The notes: generated by a model from the sequence alone, not told the origin. A stretch of 64,000 nt of DNA from JBBDXS01 sp040902195 (GCA_040902195.1 JBBDXS010000014.1:62001-126000), one strand, 5' to 3'; positions 50,895 to 59,444 are shown, counted from the stretch's first letter. Translations and numbers: made by a program.

Positions 50895-50992
50895 CCAACC
50901 CACCGGCCAGCCCTATGCTTGGGCCGGTGGGTTGGGAGCGTCGTGCTTCTAGTCCTACCCTTCCTACCGCCTCGGCGACTCCGCCGAGGCGG
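50895..50992 (+). repeat. Two further perfect hairpins before the metallophosphoesterase gene
   Basis: CCAACCCACCGGCC (50895-50908) pairs with GGCCGGTGGGTTGG (50922-50935), 14 bp with a 13-base loop. CCGCCTCGGCG (50967-50977) pairs with CGCCGAGGCGG (50982-50992), 11 bp with a 4-base loop. The second ends 8 bases before the SD (GAGGAG, 51001-51006). With the terminator at 50826 they make three consecutive stem-loops in 170 bases. Confidence 0.7.
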
Positions 50993-51012
50993 CTTCCTTC
51001 GAGGAGCTTTCA

Positions 51013-52377
51013 ATGCGCTTCAGCCGCCTCCTCTTAGCCGGGGTCACGCTCTTAGTCGCCGGCCTGGCCAACAGCCCCGCAACGCAAGCTGAGGAGCAGA
51101 CGCCGACCACGCCGAACCTCAAGGTCGCCTTCATCGGCGACCAGGGCATCGGCGCGAACGCGACCGCTGTTCTCAACCTCATCGAAGCCGAAGGCGCAGA
51201 TATGGCGCTGCACCTTGGCGACCTCGGGTACGGAAGCGAGCTGCTCCCCCAAACTGCCATCGATTGGGATGCGCAGGTAACGAACGTCCTCGGCGCAGAC
51301 TTCCCATACTTCGCGGTAATTGGCAACCACGACGTGGGAAGCTGGACGACGTACCAGTCGCTGTTGCTCAACCGACTCGCGCAGATACCCGGTGCAAATT
51401 GCAGCGGCGATTACGGCGTGATGGCGAGCTGTACGTATCAGGGGCTGTTCTTCATCCTTTCCGGCGCGGGCACGCAACCGAACGTCCCAGATCATCAGCC
51501 GCACATCGACTACATCACAAACGCGCTCGCGCAAGACAACTCGATCTGGCGGATCTGCGCGTGGCACAAGAACCAGACGGCGCTGCAGGCCGGAGCGAAG
51601 ACGAACGAAGTCGGCTGGGGACCGTACGAAGCATGCGAGAACGGCAGGGCGATCATCGCGACAGCGCACGAACACTCGTACCAGCGTACCCGCACGCTAC
51701 GAAGCGTCGAACAGCAAGCCATCGATGCGCTGTGGCCGAACGCCGGCGCGGTCGAAGTGCGCGACGGATCGACGTTCGCCTTCGTTGCAGGTCTCGCCGG
51801 ACAGAGCATTCGCCCGCAATTGCGCTGCTTGCCGATCATAGCCCCCTACGGCTGCAACGGGGAGTGGGCCAGCATCTACACCACGAACCAGGGCGCGAAC
51901 TACGGCGCGCTATTCATCGAATTCAACGTCGACGGCGACTCGCGCAAGGCGAACGCCTACTTCAAGAATATTACCGGAGCAGTGGTCGACAGCTTTTCGA
52001 TCAACGCCGCGCCCCCTCCGCAACCAGCGCCCGCCGACACCGACCTGGATGGATGCACAGACGAGCAAGAGGCCGCCCTCGACGAGGAACACGGAGGCCG
52101 CCGCGACTATCTCAACAAGTGGGACTTCTATGACACCGACGGCAACAAGACGATCGACCTGTTCGTTGACATCTTCTCGGTCGCGAACGCGTTCGGGTTG
52201 CAGCAGGGCGACCCCGGTTACGATCCGGCGCTCGACCGGTCGCCCCCGGTCTCGGCGGCCGTTGAGCCGGACCCGACGAAGCGCGAGGCATGGGACATGG
52301 GACCTCCGAGCGGTACGATCGATCTCTTCACAGACATTTTTGGCGCGGCGCTCCAATTCGGGCACACGTGCGCCTAA
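51013..52377 (+). CDS. Secreted metallophosphoesterase with calcium-loop C-terminus
   Basis: This 454-residue protein has a signal peptide (1-26). Calcineurin-like phosphoesterase motifs are VAFIGDQGIG (GDxG), LHLGDLGYG (GDxxY-like), VIGNHDVG (GNHD), ICAWHKN and TAHEHSYQR (GHxH-like). This order resembles purple acid phosphatase-type and PhoD-like enzymes. The last 120 residues carry DTDLDGCTDEQE and two dockerin-like loops (DTDGNKTIDLFVDIFSVANA and SGTIDLFTDIFGAALQFG). GAGGAG precedes the ATG by 6 bases. Probably an extracellular phosphatase with surface attachment. Confidence 0.9.
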   Translation: MRFSRLLLAGVTLLVAGLANSPATQAEEQTPTTPNLKVAFIGDQGIGANATAVLNLIEAEGADMALHLGDLGYGSELLPQTAIDWDAQVTNVLGADFPYFAVIGNHDVGSWTTYQSLLLNRLAQIPGANCSGDYGVMASCTYQGLFFILSGAGTQPNVPDHQPHIDYITNALAQDNSIWRICAWHKNQTALQAGAKTNEVGWGPYEACENGRAIIATAHEHSYQRTRTLRSVEQQAIDALWPNAGAVEVRDGSTFAFVAGLAGQSIRPQLRCLPIIAPYGCNGEWASIYTTNQGANYGALFIEFNVDGDSRKANAYFKNITGAVVDSFSINAAPPPQPAPADTDLDGCTDEQEAALDEEHGGRRDYLNKWDFYDTDGNKTIDLFVDIFSVANAFGLQQGDPGYDPALDRSPPVSAAVEPDPTKREAWDMGPPSGTIDLFTDIFGAALQFGHTCA

Positions 52378-52512
52378 TCTAAGCGCCAATGCGTTTTATT
52401 TGCTAGACAGAGCGTCCCTATTCGTGTACCTTATGACGGGTTCGCTCCAACATTCACAATCGGCTCGGAGCGCCCTCTACTCTGACCCTACGGCACAAGG
52501 AGGACCGTTCGA

Positions 52513-53316
52513 GTGCATATCGTCGTATGCGTAAAGCAGGTGCCGGACTGGGACATACCGCCCTCTTCCTTCAAGGTCGACGAGGCTGCCAAGAAGGTCG
52601 TCCCGCCCCCCGGCGTCGCAGCCGTCCCCAGCCAGTTCGACAGCATCGGCGTCGAGGCGGCGATGCGTATCAAGGACCAGATGCCCGACACGAAGGTCAC
52701 CATCATGACGATGGGTCCCGAGGGCGCACGAGACGCCATCAAGCACAGTCTGGCGATGGGCGCGGACGAGGGCGTCCTGCTCACTGACGCGCTGTTCGAC
52801 GGCCTCGATTGGTATCAGGTGTCGCTCGTGCTCTCGACCGCCGTCAAGAAGCTCGAGGATGTAACGCTCGTTATCTGCGGCCGGCAGGCGGTCGACTGGG
52901 ACATGGGCGTCACCGGCTCCGGCATCGCCGAGCTGCTGGGCTGGCCGGCGCTGACGATCGGCAAGGACGTCCAGGTCAGGGACACCACCCTGGTCGTCGA
53001 GCGCGTACTGATGGACGGCTTCGAAACGGTCGAAGCGCCGCTGCCCGCGATCGCGACAGTTAGTAATGAGCTAGGCGAACCGCGCTATCCGAAGCTGCAA
53101 CAGATCATGCAGGCGGCCAAGAAGCAGGTCACGATCTGGTCCGCCGCCGATCTCGGACTCGATGCGTCGCAGCTCGGGCCGGAGGCGCGCAAGCTGGAGC
53201 TCGAGCGTCTGTACATTCCCGTTTCCGACACGCACGTCGAGCTGATGGAGGGCGACACGCCGGAAGAGAAGGCGCAGGCGCTCGTCAAGCGGCTCGCAGA
53301 AGCAAAACTGATCTAG
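52513..53316 (+). CDS. etfB: Electron transfer flavoprotein subunit beta
   Basis: This 267-residue EtfB has a GTG start behind AAGGAGGA (52497-52504). With EtfA it carries electrons from acyl-CoA dehydrogenases via FAD. The N-terminus HIVVCVKQVPDW and the AMP/FAD-site region (VICGRQAVDWDMG) are characteristic, as is ATVSNELGEPRYPKLQQIM near residues 185-203. Length matches. The operon continues with an ABM-domain protein and etfA. Confidence 0.95.
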   Translation: MHIVVCVKQVPDWDIPPSSFKVDEAAKKVVPPPGVAAVPSQFDSIGVEAAMRIKDQMPDTKVTIMTMGPEGARDAIKHSLAMGADEGVLLTDALFDGLDWYQVSLVLSTAVKKLEDVTLVICGRQAVDWDMGVTGSGIAELLGWPALTIGKDVQVRDTTLVVERVLMDGFETVEAPLPAIATVSNELGEPRYPKLQQIMQAAKKQVTIWSAADLGLDASQLGPEARKLELERLYIPVSDTHVELMEGDTPEEKAQALVKRLAEAKLI

Positions 53317-53368
53317 CCCATCCGCCGAGTGACGAACAAGGAGCACACGCTCAGAAAGGAAATCAACC

Positions 53369-53668
53369 ATGTACGGTACTGTCGCACACATGAAGGTGAA
53401 GCCTGGCAAGCTAGCTGATCTCGTGTCGTGGAACGATAACTTCAACCGCGACCGCAACCCCAAGGGCTACATCGGAGAGTACGTCTACCAGCTCGATCAC
53501 GACCCGAACGAAGTGATGCTCGTCGTCCTGTTCCAGGACAAAGCGAGCTACATGGCGAACGCCCAGGACCCGGGTCAAGACAAGGAATACCAGAAGATGC
53601 GCGCGCTGCTGGAGGCGGATCCTCACTGGCACGACGGCGAGGTGGTCCACAGCTTCCTGAAGAAGTAG
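53369..53668 (+). CDS. ABM/dimeric alpha-beta barrel domain protein
   Basis: This 99-residue protein has the ferredoxin-like pattern of antibiotic biosynthesis monooxygenase (ABM) domains: GTVAHMKVKPGKLADLV, EYVYQLDHDPNEVMLVVLFQ, then a helix-strand end with HDGEVVHSFLKK. Such domains dimerise and may act as cofactor-free monooxygenases or haem-binding proteins. The gene is inserted between etfB and etfA, 52 bases after the former and 21 before the latter. A functional link with electron transfer is possible but unproven. Confidence 0.8.
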   Translation: MYGTVAHMKVKPGKLADLVSWNDNFNRDRNPKGYIGEYVYQLDHDPNEVMLVVLFQDKASYMANAQDPGQDKEYQKMRALLEADPHWHDGEVVHSFLKK

Positions 53669-53689
53669 ATCCGGCGAGGAGCAAGCGAT

Positions 53690-54673
53690 ATGGCATCGAT
53701 TCTAGTTGTAGGCGAGGTTGGCGGCGGGCAGCTCGTGCCGATCACGGGCGAGATGCTCGGCGCCGCGCGGCGGCTCGCCGGGTCGGGCGGTCACACCGTA
53801 GCGTGCGCGCTCATGGGCTCGGGTGTTGAGGCGCTCGCGCAGGAAGCGATCGCGCTGGGCGCAGACCAAGTCTTCGTTATCGACGATGCAGCGCTTGCGG
53901 AGTACAACACCGACACGTACCTGCAGGCGATGCTCCACATCGTCGAGCAGGCCTCGCCGTCGGTCGTGCTCTTTGGACAGACAAACATCGGCCGCGACCT
54001 CGCGCCGCGTCTGGCGTTCCGGCTGAACACCGGCGTCATCATGGACACCGTCGAGCTGGCGATGGAGGGCGACAGGCTGCACGGCACGCGCTCCGCCTAC
54101 GGCGGTAACGCGCGCGCCGTGAACGTGGTGCGTGGCGATCCCCAGATCGCGACCGTCCGTCCCAAGTCGCACGATTCGCTCGCGCCCGATAGCTCCCGGC
54201 AGGGACAGGTCACGAAGATCGCCGCCGCAATCGATCCATCCACCGTGCGCGTGAAGGTCATCGATCGCAAGGGCATGCCCGCCGAGGGCATTCGATTAGA
54301 AGACGCCGACATCGTCGTCTCCGGCGGCCGCGGTCTCGGCGGCCCGGAGGCGTTCACGCTCATCGAAGAGCTGGCGAAGGCGCTCGGCGCCGCCGTCGGC
54401 GCGAGCCGTGCCGTCTGCGACCTCGGCTGGCGGCCGGTCTCTGAGCAGGTCGGCCTGACAGGCAAAGTCGTGAGCCCCACGCTCTACATCGCGATCGCCA
54501 TCTCGGGCGCCAGCCAGCACATGGCCGGCTGCTCCGGATCGAAGAACATCGTCGCTATCAACAAGGACCCGGACGCGAATATCTTCAAGGCTTCTCGATT
54601 CGGGATCGTAGATGACTTCGCGAAGGTCCTGCCGCCGCTGATCGAGGCGATGAAAAAAGAGAAGGGCGGCTAA
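53690..54673 (+). CDS. etfA: Electron transfer flavoprotein subunit alpha
   Basis: This 327-residue EtfA has the C-terminal FAD domain with GGRGLGGPEAFTLIEELAKA, GASRAVCDLGWRP, EQVGLTGKVVSPTLYIAI, SGASQHMAGCSGSKNIVAIN and KDPDANIFKASRFGIVDDF. The N-terminal ETF domain is shorter and more variable. GAGGAGC precedes the ATG at 53690. The EtfAB partner dehydrogenases are not in the window, but the CoA-transferases at 62-64 kb point to acyl-CoA metabolism. Confidence 0.96.
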   Translation: MASILVVGEVGGGQLVPITGEMLGAARRLAGSGGHTVACALMGSGVEALAQEAIALGADQVFVIDDAALAEYNTDTYLQAMLHIVEQASPSVVLFGQTNIGRDLAPRLAFRLNTGVIMDTVELAMEGDRLHGTRSAYGGNARAVNVVRGDPQIATVRPKSHDSLAPDSSRQGQVTKIAAAIDPSTVRVKVIDRKGMPAEGIRLEDADIVVSGGRGLGGPEAFTLIEELAKALGAAVGASRAVCDLGWRPVSEQVGLTGKVVSPTLYIAIAISGASQHMAGCSGSKNIVAINKDPDANIFKASRFGIVDDFAKVLPPLIEAMKKEKGG

Positions 54674-54688
54674 CCGCGTCCCCGCGCC

Positions 54689-55438
54689 ATGAGTAAGCTG
54701 GCAGATCTCATCCAGCGCACCACCCGTGTAGAAGGCCGCGCCCTCGGCTTCGCTGCATCGACACGGAAGGCGCCTGCAGGCACGCTTCTCCTGGTCGCCC
54801 TCGTGAGCGAACGGTGGGCGCAGGGCACGGCCGAGGCGCAGGGCGCCGATGCCATTTTCCTTACCAGCAGCCCGAGCGAGAAGGACGTTGCGGACGCAGT
54901 CGCCGCGGCGAACGACAAGCCTGTCGGCGTGCTCGCGAGCGACGTCGACAGCGATCGCGTCGCAAAGCTGCGCAACGCCGGCGTCGATTTCGTCGCGCTC
55001 GACACGGACACGCCGGCCAACGCCCTGGCGCCCGAAGACATCGGTTTCGTTCTACACCTGCGCGAAGACCTCTCGGACATGCACTTGCGCGCCCTCGAGT
55101 CGCTGCCGTTCGACGCCCTCTATCTCGAAGGCGGCAGCCCCGCGCTGACGATCGCGCGGCAGATCGAGCTGCGGCGCGTGAGCGGCCTGGCGCGAAAAGC
55201 ACTGCTTCTGCCCATCCGCCCCGATACGCAGAACGACGATCTCATCGCACTGCGCGAGTCGGGCGTCACGCTGCTTGGAATCGATATGAAGGAGCGCGGC
55301 GCCTCCGAAACGCTCTCGCGCCTGCGCAGCGTCATCGAAGCGCTGCCGCAGCGCCGCACGCCGCGCGAGCGTCCCAGCGAGGCGTTGCTTCCGCGCGCGG
55401 CAGCCGCATCGCCGGACGAGGACGAGGACGACGACTAG
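54689..55438 (+). CDS. Hypothetical protein, TIM-barrel-like, cotranscribed with etfA
   Basis: This 249-residue protein has repeated strand-helix units (LLLVALVSERWAQG, ADAIFLTS, KPVGVLASDVDS, VDFVALDTDTPAN, FDALYLEG, KALLLPIRP, GVTLLGID) that read like a TIM barrel. The C-terminal 30 residues are acidic (PDEDEDDD). No catalytic motif was recognised. It starts 15 bases after etfA, so it is likely in the etf operon. Function unknown. Confidence 0.72.
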   Translation: MSKLADLIQRTTRVEGRALGFAASTRKAPAGTLLLVALVSERWAQGTAEAQGADAIFLTSSPSEKDVADAVAAANDKPVGVLASDVDSDRVAKLRNAGVDFVALDTDTPANALAPEDIGFVLHLREDLSDMHLRALESLPFDALYLEGGSPALTIARQIELRRVSGLARKALLLPIRPDTQNDDLIALRESGVTLLGIDMKERGASETLSRLRSVIEALPQRRTPRERPSEALLPRAAAASPDEDEDDD

Positions 55439-55483
55439 CGGCTCAGCGCCTTCGCAAGGTACGATGTCCGGCGGGGCCCCCGC

Positions 55484-56071
55484 ATGTTTCTAAGCCCGTT
55501 CCGCATTCTCGCATGGTTCCTTGCGCTCGTTATGATCGGCGTCCCTGCCGCGGCCGTCACGCTGTTCTTGCTCGCGATCAACGGCAGCCCGGGCGAATGC
55601 GACTCGAACGGCCGCACCATCGTCGCCGATCTCGCCAGCGCAGCCTCGTTCCAACAGAAGTGGGACGATATGACCAACGCGCTGGACGCGGGCCAGCCCT
55701 CCTCCGCGACGTTCACCGAGAGCGAGGCAACCTCGCGCGCACAGCTCTGGGCGGAAGAGCACGATGCCCCCGTCTCCGATCTACGCCTCTGCTTCAACGC
55801 GGGCGGCGGCAGCGGCTCCGCCAAGATCGATATTCCGTTCGTCCCGGGCGATGTCGACGTGCTCGTGCACGGCACGCTCGACCTCACGGGCGAGAAGCCC
55901 GAGGCCGAGATCACGGACGTCGACATGGGAAGGCTCCCCGGCCCCGTCGCCGGCCGCATCGAGGACTTCATCACACGTCTTATCGACCACGAGACGGACG
56001 ACATCACGCTGAAGCACGACTACGGCCTCCAGTTCGCGGACGGCGAGGTCACGATCACCGGCCAGCCGTAG
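55484..56071 (+). CDS. Hypothetical protein with one N-terminal membrane segment
   Basis: This 195-residue protein has a signal anchor at residues 7-31 (ILAWFLALVMIGVPAAAVTL). An extracytoplasmic domain with two cysteines (near 39 and 101) follows; it is rich in charged residues and beta-strand patterns (GDVDVLVHGTLDLTGEKPEA). No family was recognised. It is the last plus-strand gene before the convergent xdhC-ychF pair. Confidence 0.68.
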   Translation: MFLSPFRILAWFLALVMIGVPAAAVTLFLLAINGSPGECDSNGRTIVADLASAASFQQKWDDMTNALDAGQPSSATFTESEATSRAQLWAEEHDAPVSDLRLCFNAGGGSGSAKIDIPFVPGDVDVLVHGTLDLTGEKPEAEITDVDMGRLPGPVAGRIEDFITRLIDHETDDITLKHDYGLQFADGEVTITGQP

Positions 56072-56172
56072 CAGCTCTATGGCGGAGCGCCTCGCGGCGC
56101 TGCGCGACTACGAGGCGTAGATTTCCGCCATCGGTCTGGTTTCCTAGCCTGCCACAACGTTCGTCCGTTCGG

Positions 56173-57009
56173 CTAGTCTCCGATGCGCACTGCTCGCGTC
56201 TCGGAAAGCTTGCGCCCGCTGCCGCCGCGCCGTACCGCGATGATCTCCGCCACGATGCTCACCGCGATCTCCTCCGGCGTCTCGGCGCCGATATCGAGGC
56301 CGACGGGCGTGTGCACGCGCTCGAGTGCGTCTTGCGCAACACCCTCGCGCGCGAGGTGCGTCAGCACGGTGCTCACGCGCCGGCGGCTCCCGATCATACC
56401 GACGTACGCCGCGTCAGAGGCCGCGGCCTCGCGCAGCGCCGTCTCGTCCTGCTTGTGCCCGCGCGACACGCAGACCACGTAGGTATTGCCATCGATGGAA
56501 AACTTGCGCAGCTCCTCGACGAAGTCACCGCAGATCACGTCGTCGGCCATCGGAAAGCGCTCGCGGTTCGCGAACGCCTCGCGGTCGTCGAGCACGACGA
56601 CGGAGAAGCCGACGTGCGACGCGATCGTCGCAATCGACTGGCCGACGTGCCCGCCTCCCACGATCAGTAGCGTCGCCGGCCGCTCCGTCACCTCGATCAT
56701 CACTTCGATTTCGTCCGCGCCGGCCTCAAGCCTGTGCAGGCGCGTGCCGTCGAGCGCGTAGTAGACCGACTCGACCTGCATGCGCGGACGTCGCGTGAGC
56801 GCGGCGTGGCAGTCGGCCGCGACGGACTCCTCGACCGCGGCGCCGCCGAGCGCGCCGGCGCGCGAGCCGTCAGCACGCACGAGCAGCTTGTCGCCCATCG
56901 AGATGGCGCCGCCGTCAGGCGCGCGGACCACCGTCGCGACGGCGACCGGCGCGTCGCCGGCGGCGGCGCGCAGCACCTCCTCGGCGATCGAACGGCCGGA
57001 CTCGCTCAT
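56173..57009 (-). CDS. XdhC family protein (molybdenum hydroxylase maturation factor)
   Basis: This 278-residue protein has an N-terminal XdhC/CoxI domain (VAVATVVRAPDGGAISMGDK, ADGSRAGALGGAAVEESV) and a C-terminal Rossmann domain (ATLLIVGGGHVGQSIATIAS). The tail GMIGSRRR and HTPVGLDIGAETPEEIAVSI are diagnostic. XdhC-like proteins sulfurate or insert Moco into xanthine dehydrogenase or CO dehydrogenase. No molybdoenzyme gene is nearby. ATG at 57009 overlaps the YchF-like stop as ATGA. Confidence 0.93.
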   Translation of the reverse strand: MSESGRSIAEEVLRAAAGDAPVAVATVVRAPDGGAISMGDKLLVRADGSRAGALGGAAVEESVAADCHAALTRRPRMQVESVYYALDGTRLHRLEAGADEIEVMIEVTERPATLLIVGGGHVGQSIATIASHVGFSVVVLDDREAFANRERFPMADDVICGDFVEELRKFSIDGNTYVVCVSRGHKQDETALREAAASDAAYVGMIGSRRRVSTVLTHLAREGVAQDALERVHTPVGLDIGAETPEEIAVSIVAEIIAVRRGGSGRKLSETRAVRIGD

Positions 57010-58094
57010 ATGTTGAAGAGCACATGCAGAACATCGCCGTCCTGCACGATGTACTGCTTTCCCTCCGTGCGCAGCAGCGCGCGCTTGCGCGCCTCGGCGT
57101 ACGAACCCGTGTCAAGCAGGTCCTGGCAGCCGGTCACCTCAGCGCGAATGAACCCGCGCGCGATGTCGCTGTGGATCTTGCCGGCAGCCTCGAGCGCGGT
57201 CGAGCCGGCCTCGAGCGACCAGGCGCGCCCCTCCGGCTCGCCTACGGTAAAGAACGTGATCAGCCCGAGAGCGTCTTGCGTCAGGCGCAGCATCCTGTCG
57301 AGACCGCTCGTCGTGACGCCGAGGTCGCGGCGAAACTCCTCCGCCTCCTCATCCGACAGCTCGCTCAACTCCTCCTCGAGCTTCGCGCAGACGGCCGCCA
57401 CCTCGATGCCGTTGCCATGCCATCGATCGGCGTACTCCGCCTCAATCTCAGCCATCCGCGTGACGTCCGCCTCACCGATGTTCAGCACGATGAGGAGGGG
57501 CTTGTTCGTGAGGAGCTGGTAGCCGCTCAGCGTGCGCCGGTCGTCCGCCGACAGCTCCTGGGCGCGGAGCGGCACCTCCTGGTCGAGGCCCGCGCGCAGC
57601 CGCTCGATGAGCTGCTGTTCGCGCTCGAATGTGCCGCGCTCGCCCGTGCGCACGGAGCGCGTCTGCGTGTCGAGCTTCTCGAGCCTGCGCTCCAGCATCG
57701 CGCTGTCCGCGAACGCCAGCTCGAGATTGACCGTCTCGATGTCGCGCTCCGGGTCAACGCTGCCCGCCGCATGCGGGACAGACTCATCGTGAAACGCGCG
57801 CACGACGTGCGAGAGCGCGTCGCATTGCGCCAGAGCTGCCATGTACGACGCGGCGGGCCCCTCCCCTTTCACCGACAGGCCACCGGGGAAATCGAGGAAG
57901 CGGACCTCGGCGTAGGTGATCTTCTTGGGCGGGATGATCACGCAGAGCTTATCCAGGCGCTCGTCCGGGATCTTCACCGTCCCGATGTTCGGTTCCGCGG
58001 ACGCGAACGAGCCCGCGCGCGCGTGACCACGCGTCATCGCGTTGAACAGCGCCGACTTCCCCGAGCGCTCCAGACCGACAATAGCTACGTCCAT
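57006..58094 (-). CDS. YchF/Obg-like ATPase, divergent nucleotide site
   Basis: This 362-residue protein is the length of YchF/OLA1. Motif G1 reads VGLERSGKSALFNAMT, keeping GKS but not the usual NVGKST. The switch II region is DFPGGLSVKGEG instead of the D-I-A-G-L-V-x-G-A form. The NxxE-type base motif (IVLNIGEAD) and the C-terminal TGS-like domain (FFTVGEPEGRAWSLEAGST, KIHSDIARGFIRAEV) are typical. YchF binds ribosomes and is redox-sensitive. This may be a second, diverged paralogue; a canonical copy would have to be elsewhere. It is coupled to xdhC by a 4-base overlap. Confidence 0.88.
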   Translation of the reverse strand: MDVAIVGLERSGKSALFNAMTRGHARAGSFASAEPNIGTVKIPDERLDKLCVIIPPKKITYAEVRFLDFPGGLSVKGEGPAASYMAALAQCDALSHVVRAFHDESVPHAAGSVDPERDIETVNLELAFADSAMLERRLEKLDTQTRSVRTGERGTFEREQQLIERLRAGLDQEVPLRAQELSADDRRTLSGYQLLTNKPLLIVLNIGEADVTRMAEIEAEYADRWHGNGIEVAAVCAKLEEELSELSDEEAEEFRRDLGVTTSGLDRMLRLTQDALGLITFFTVGEPEGRAWSLEAGSTALEAAGKIHSDIARGFIRAEVTGCQDLLDTGSYAEARKRALLRTEGKQYIVQDGDVLHVLFNI

Positions 58095-58191
58095 GGCAGG
58101 ACTAGCTTATCGCACGGGCCACGAATGCCCCACGACCCGCGGCCGTCGAGCATAGAGCGCCTACTGATACACTCCCCGCAGGAGGCCCGCC

Positions 58192-58872
58192 ATGCCCACG
58201 ATCCTCTGCGTCATGCCGCACCCCGACGACGAGTCCTTCGGCCCTGCGGGCACGATCGCCAAGTACGCCGCCCGGGGCGTCCCCGTCGATCTGCTGGTCT
58301 TCACCCGAGGGCAGGTCGGCGTCCGCCACGAGCCGATCGATTCGCCGGAGAAGCTCGGTCTCGTGCGCGAGTACGAGCAAAAGGCCGCCGCGAAGGTGCT
58401 CGGCATCCGGACTCTGACGTTCCTCGATTACATGGACGGCGAGCTGGAGAACGCTGACCTCGAGGAGCTGAGCGGTCACGTGCAGCAGGCGATCGAGCGC
58501 TCGGCCGCCGACGCGATCATTACGGTCGGCCCGTACGGCCTTACCCGTCATCCCGACCACACGACGGTGCATAAGGCGGCTGCGCACGCCGTCGAGCGTT
58601 CGACGCGACCGGTGCGTCTGTTCTACATCGCGGTCGAGGGCGACTGGGCGAAGCAGATGAACCTCGACGGGCCGGAGACGCAGCCGACCCATCGCATCGA
58701 GATGGCGGACTTCTTCGAGACGAAGCTGATGGCGCTCGCCTGCCACACGAGCCAGCAGGACGCCCGAGAGTTCTTCCTGATGCTTTCGCACCTCAAACAG
58801 AGAGAAGAGCTGTTCCACCAGGCCGTCCCGCCGTTCGAGGGCGAGAGCCCGAAGGATGACCTGTTCGCCTAG
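58192..58872 (+). CDS. PIG-L/LmbE family deacetylase
   Basis: This 226-residue zinc hydrolase has the hallmark metal motif MPHPDDESFG at residues 8-17 and the later RHPDHTTVHKAAAHA that supplies the third ligand. The family removes N-acetyl groups from GlcNAc-linked substrates (mycothiol, bacillithiol, teicoplanin and GPI precursors). AGGAGG lies 7 bases before the ATG, with TACACT further upstream. Its substrate cannot be inferred from neighbours. Confidence 0.92.
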   Translation: MPTILCVMPHPDDESFGPAGTIAKYAARGVPVDLLVFTRGQVGVRHEPIDSPEKLGLVREYEQKAAAKVLGIRTLTFLDYMDGELENADLEELSGHVQQAIERSAADAIITVGPYGLTRHPDHTTVHKAAAHAVERSTRPVRLFYIAVEGDWAKQMNLDGPETQPTHRIEMADFFETKLMALACHTSQQDAREFFLMLSHLKQREELFHQAVPPFEGESPKDDLFA

Positions 58873-58894
58873 CCCTTCAGCGCGAAGCCGGTAG

Positions 58895-58914
58895 GGGAGG
58901 CCTTCGGACCTCCC
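58895..58914. terminator. Hairpin between convergent PIG-L and CopD-like genes
   Basis: GGGAGG (58895-58900) pairs with CCTCCC (58909-58914) around a loop containing TTCG. It is placed to serve both converging genes, but the stem is short. Confidence 0.4.
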
Positions 58915-58940
58915 GCAACGTCTCGCTCAACAGCCAGACG

Positions 58941-59435
58941 TTAGCTCTTGTACGCGAACTCGGACGCGAGCAGCGCCCCACAGAAGATGATGGCGACGGC
59001 GACGAGCAGGTTTACGCCAGAGATCGCCATCGAGAGACGCCGCATAGAGGCGATTCGCGCTTCGTCCGCAACGGACTCCTGCATCGCGCTCAGACGCGGT
59101 CCGATCACGAAGCTGTGCAACGCGGTGAGCGCCACCGTGATGATCAGCAGCGTCATCTTCACCTGGAAGATCACGCCAAAGTTCAGGTCGAACAGTGCAT
59201 CGACATCCAGGTCTTCCTCATACAGGTTCCCAATGCCTGTAACCACGAGCACGGCCAGCGCACCCCACGCCATATACCCGAAGCGGCGCGTCATCACACG
59301 CATCACCTGTGCGCGCGCCTGCGCATCCTGGATCGTGCGCACGGCGGGCACCGCTGCAATGAAAAGGAAGAACTGCGGGCCGACCCATATCGTCGCAGCA
59401 AGAATGTGCAGCCAGGGATTGAACGCTTCGCCCAT
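58941..59435 (-). CDS. CopD-like four-helix membrane protein
   Basis: This protein of about 164 residues has helices near 8-27, 50-69, 88-110 and 138-158. The first helix has FNPWLHILAATIWVGPQFFL, where His and Trp match the CopD/DUF2269-like group of putative haem or copper-transport membrane proteins. Another histidine lies in ALTALHSFVIGP. ATG at 59435 is taken as the start; TACAAT lies 9 bases upstream, so the transcript would be nearly leaderless. Neighbouring purA is not obviously related. Confidence 0.78.
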   Translation of the reverse strand: MGEAFNPWLHILAATIWVGPQFFLFIAAVPAVRTIQDAQARAQVMRVMTRRFGYMAWGALAVLVVTGIGNLYEEDLDVDALFDLNFGVIFQVKMTLLIITVALTALHSFVIGPRLSAMQESVADEARIASMRRLSMAISGVNLLVAVAIIFCGALLASEFAYKS

Positions 59436-59444
59436 ACTCGCGCC

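Noticed and set aside
56079..56120. Thirteen-codon frame MAERLAALRDYEA between two convergent genes
   Set aside because: No SD or promoter; short enough to occur by chance.
54814..56670. Plus-strand open frame of about 618 codons in another frame over the etf-operon hypothetical genes
   Set aside because: Arg/Ala/His-rich composition typical of a shifted frame, and it runs into the opposite-strand xdhC gene.
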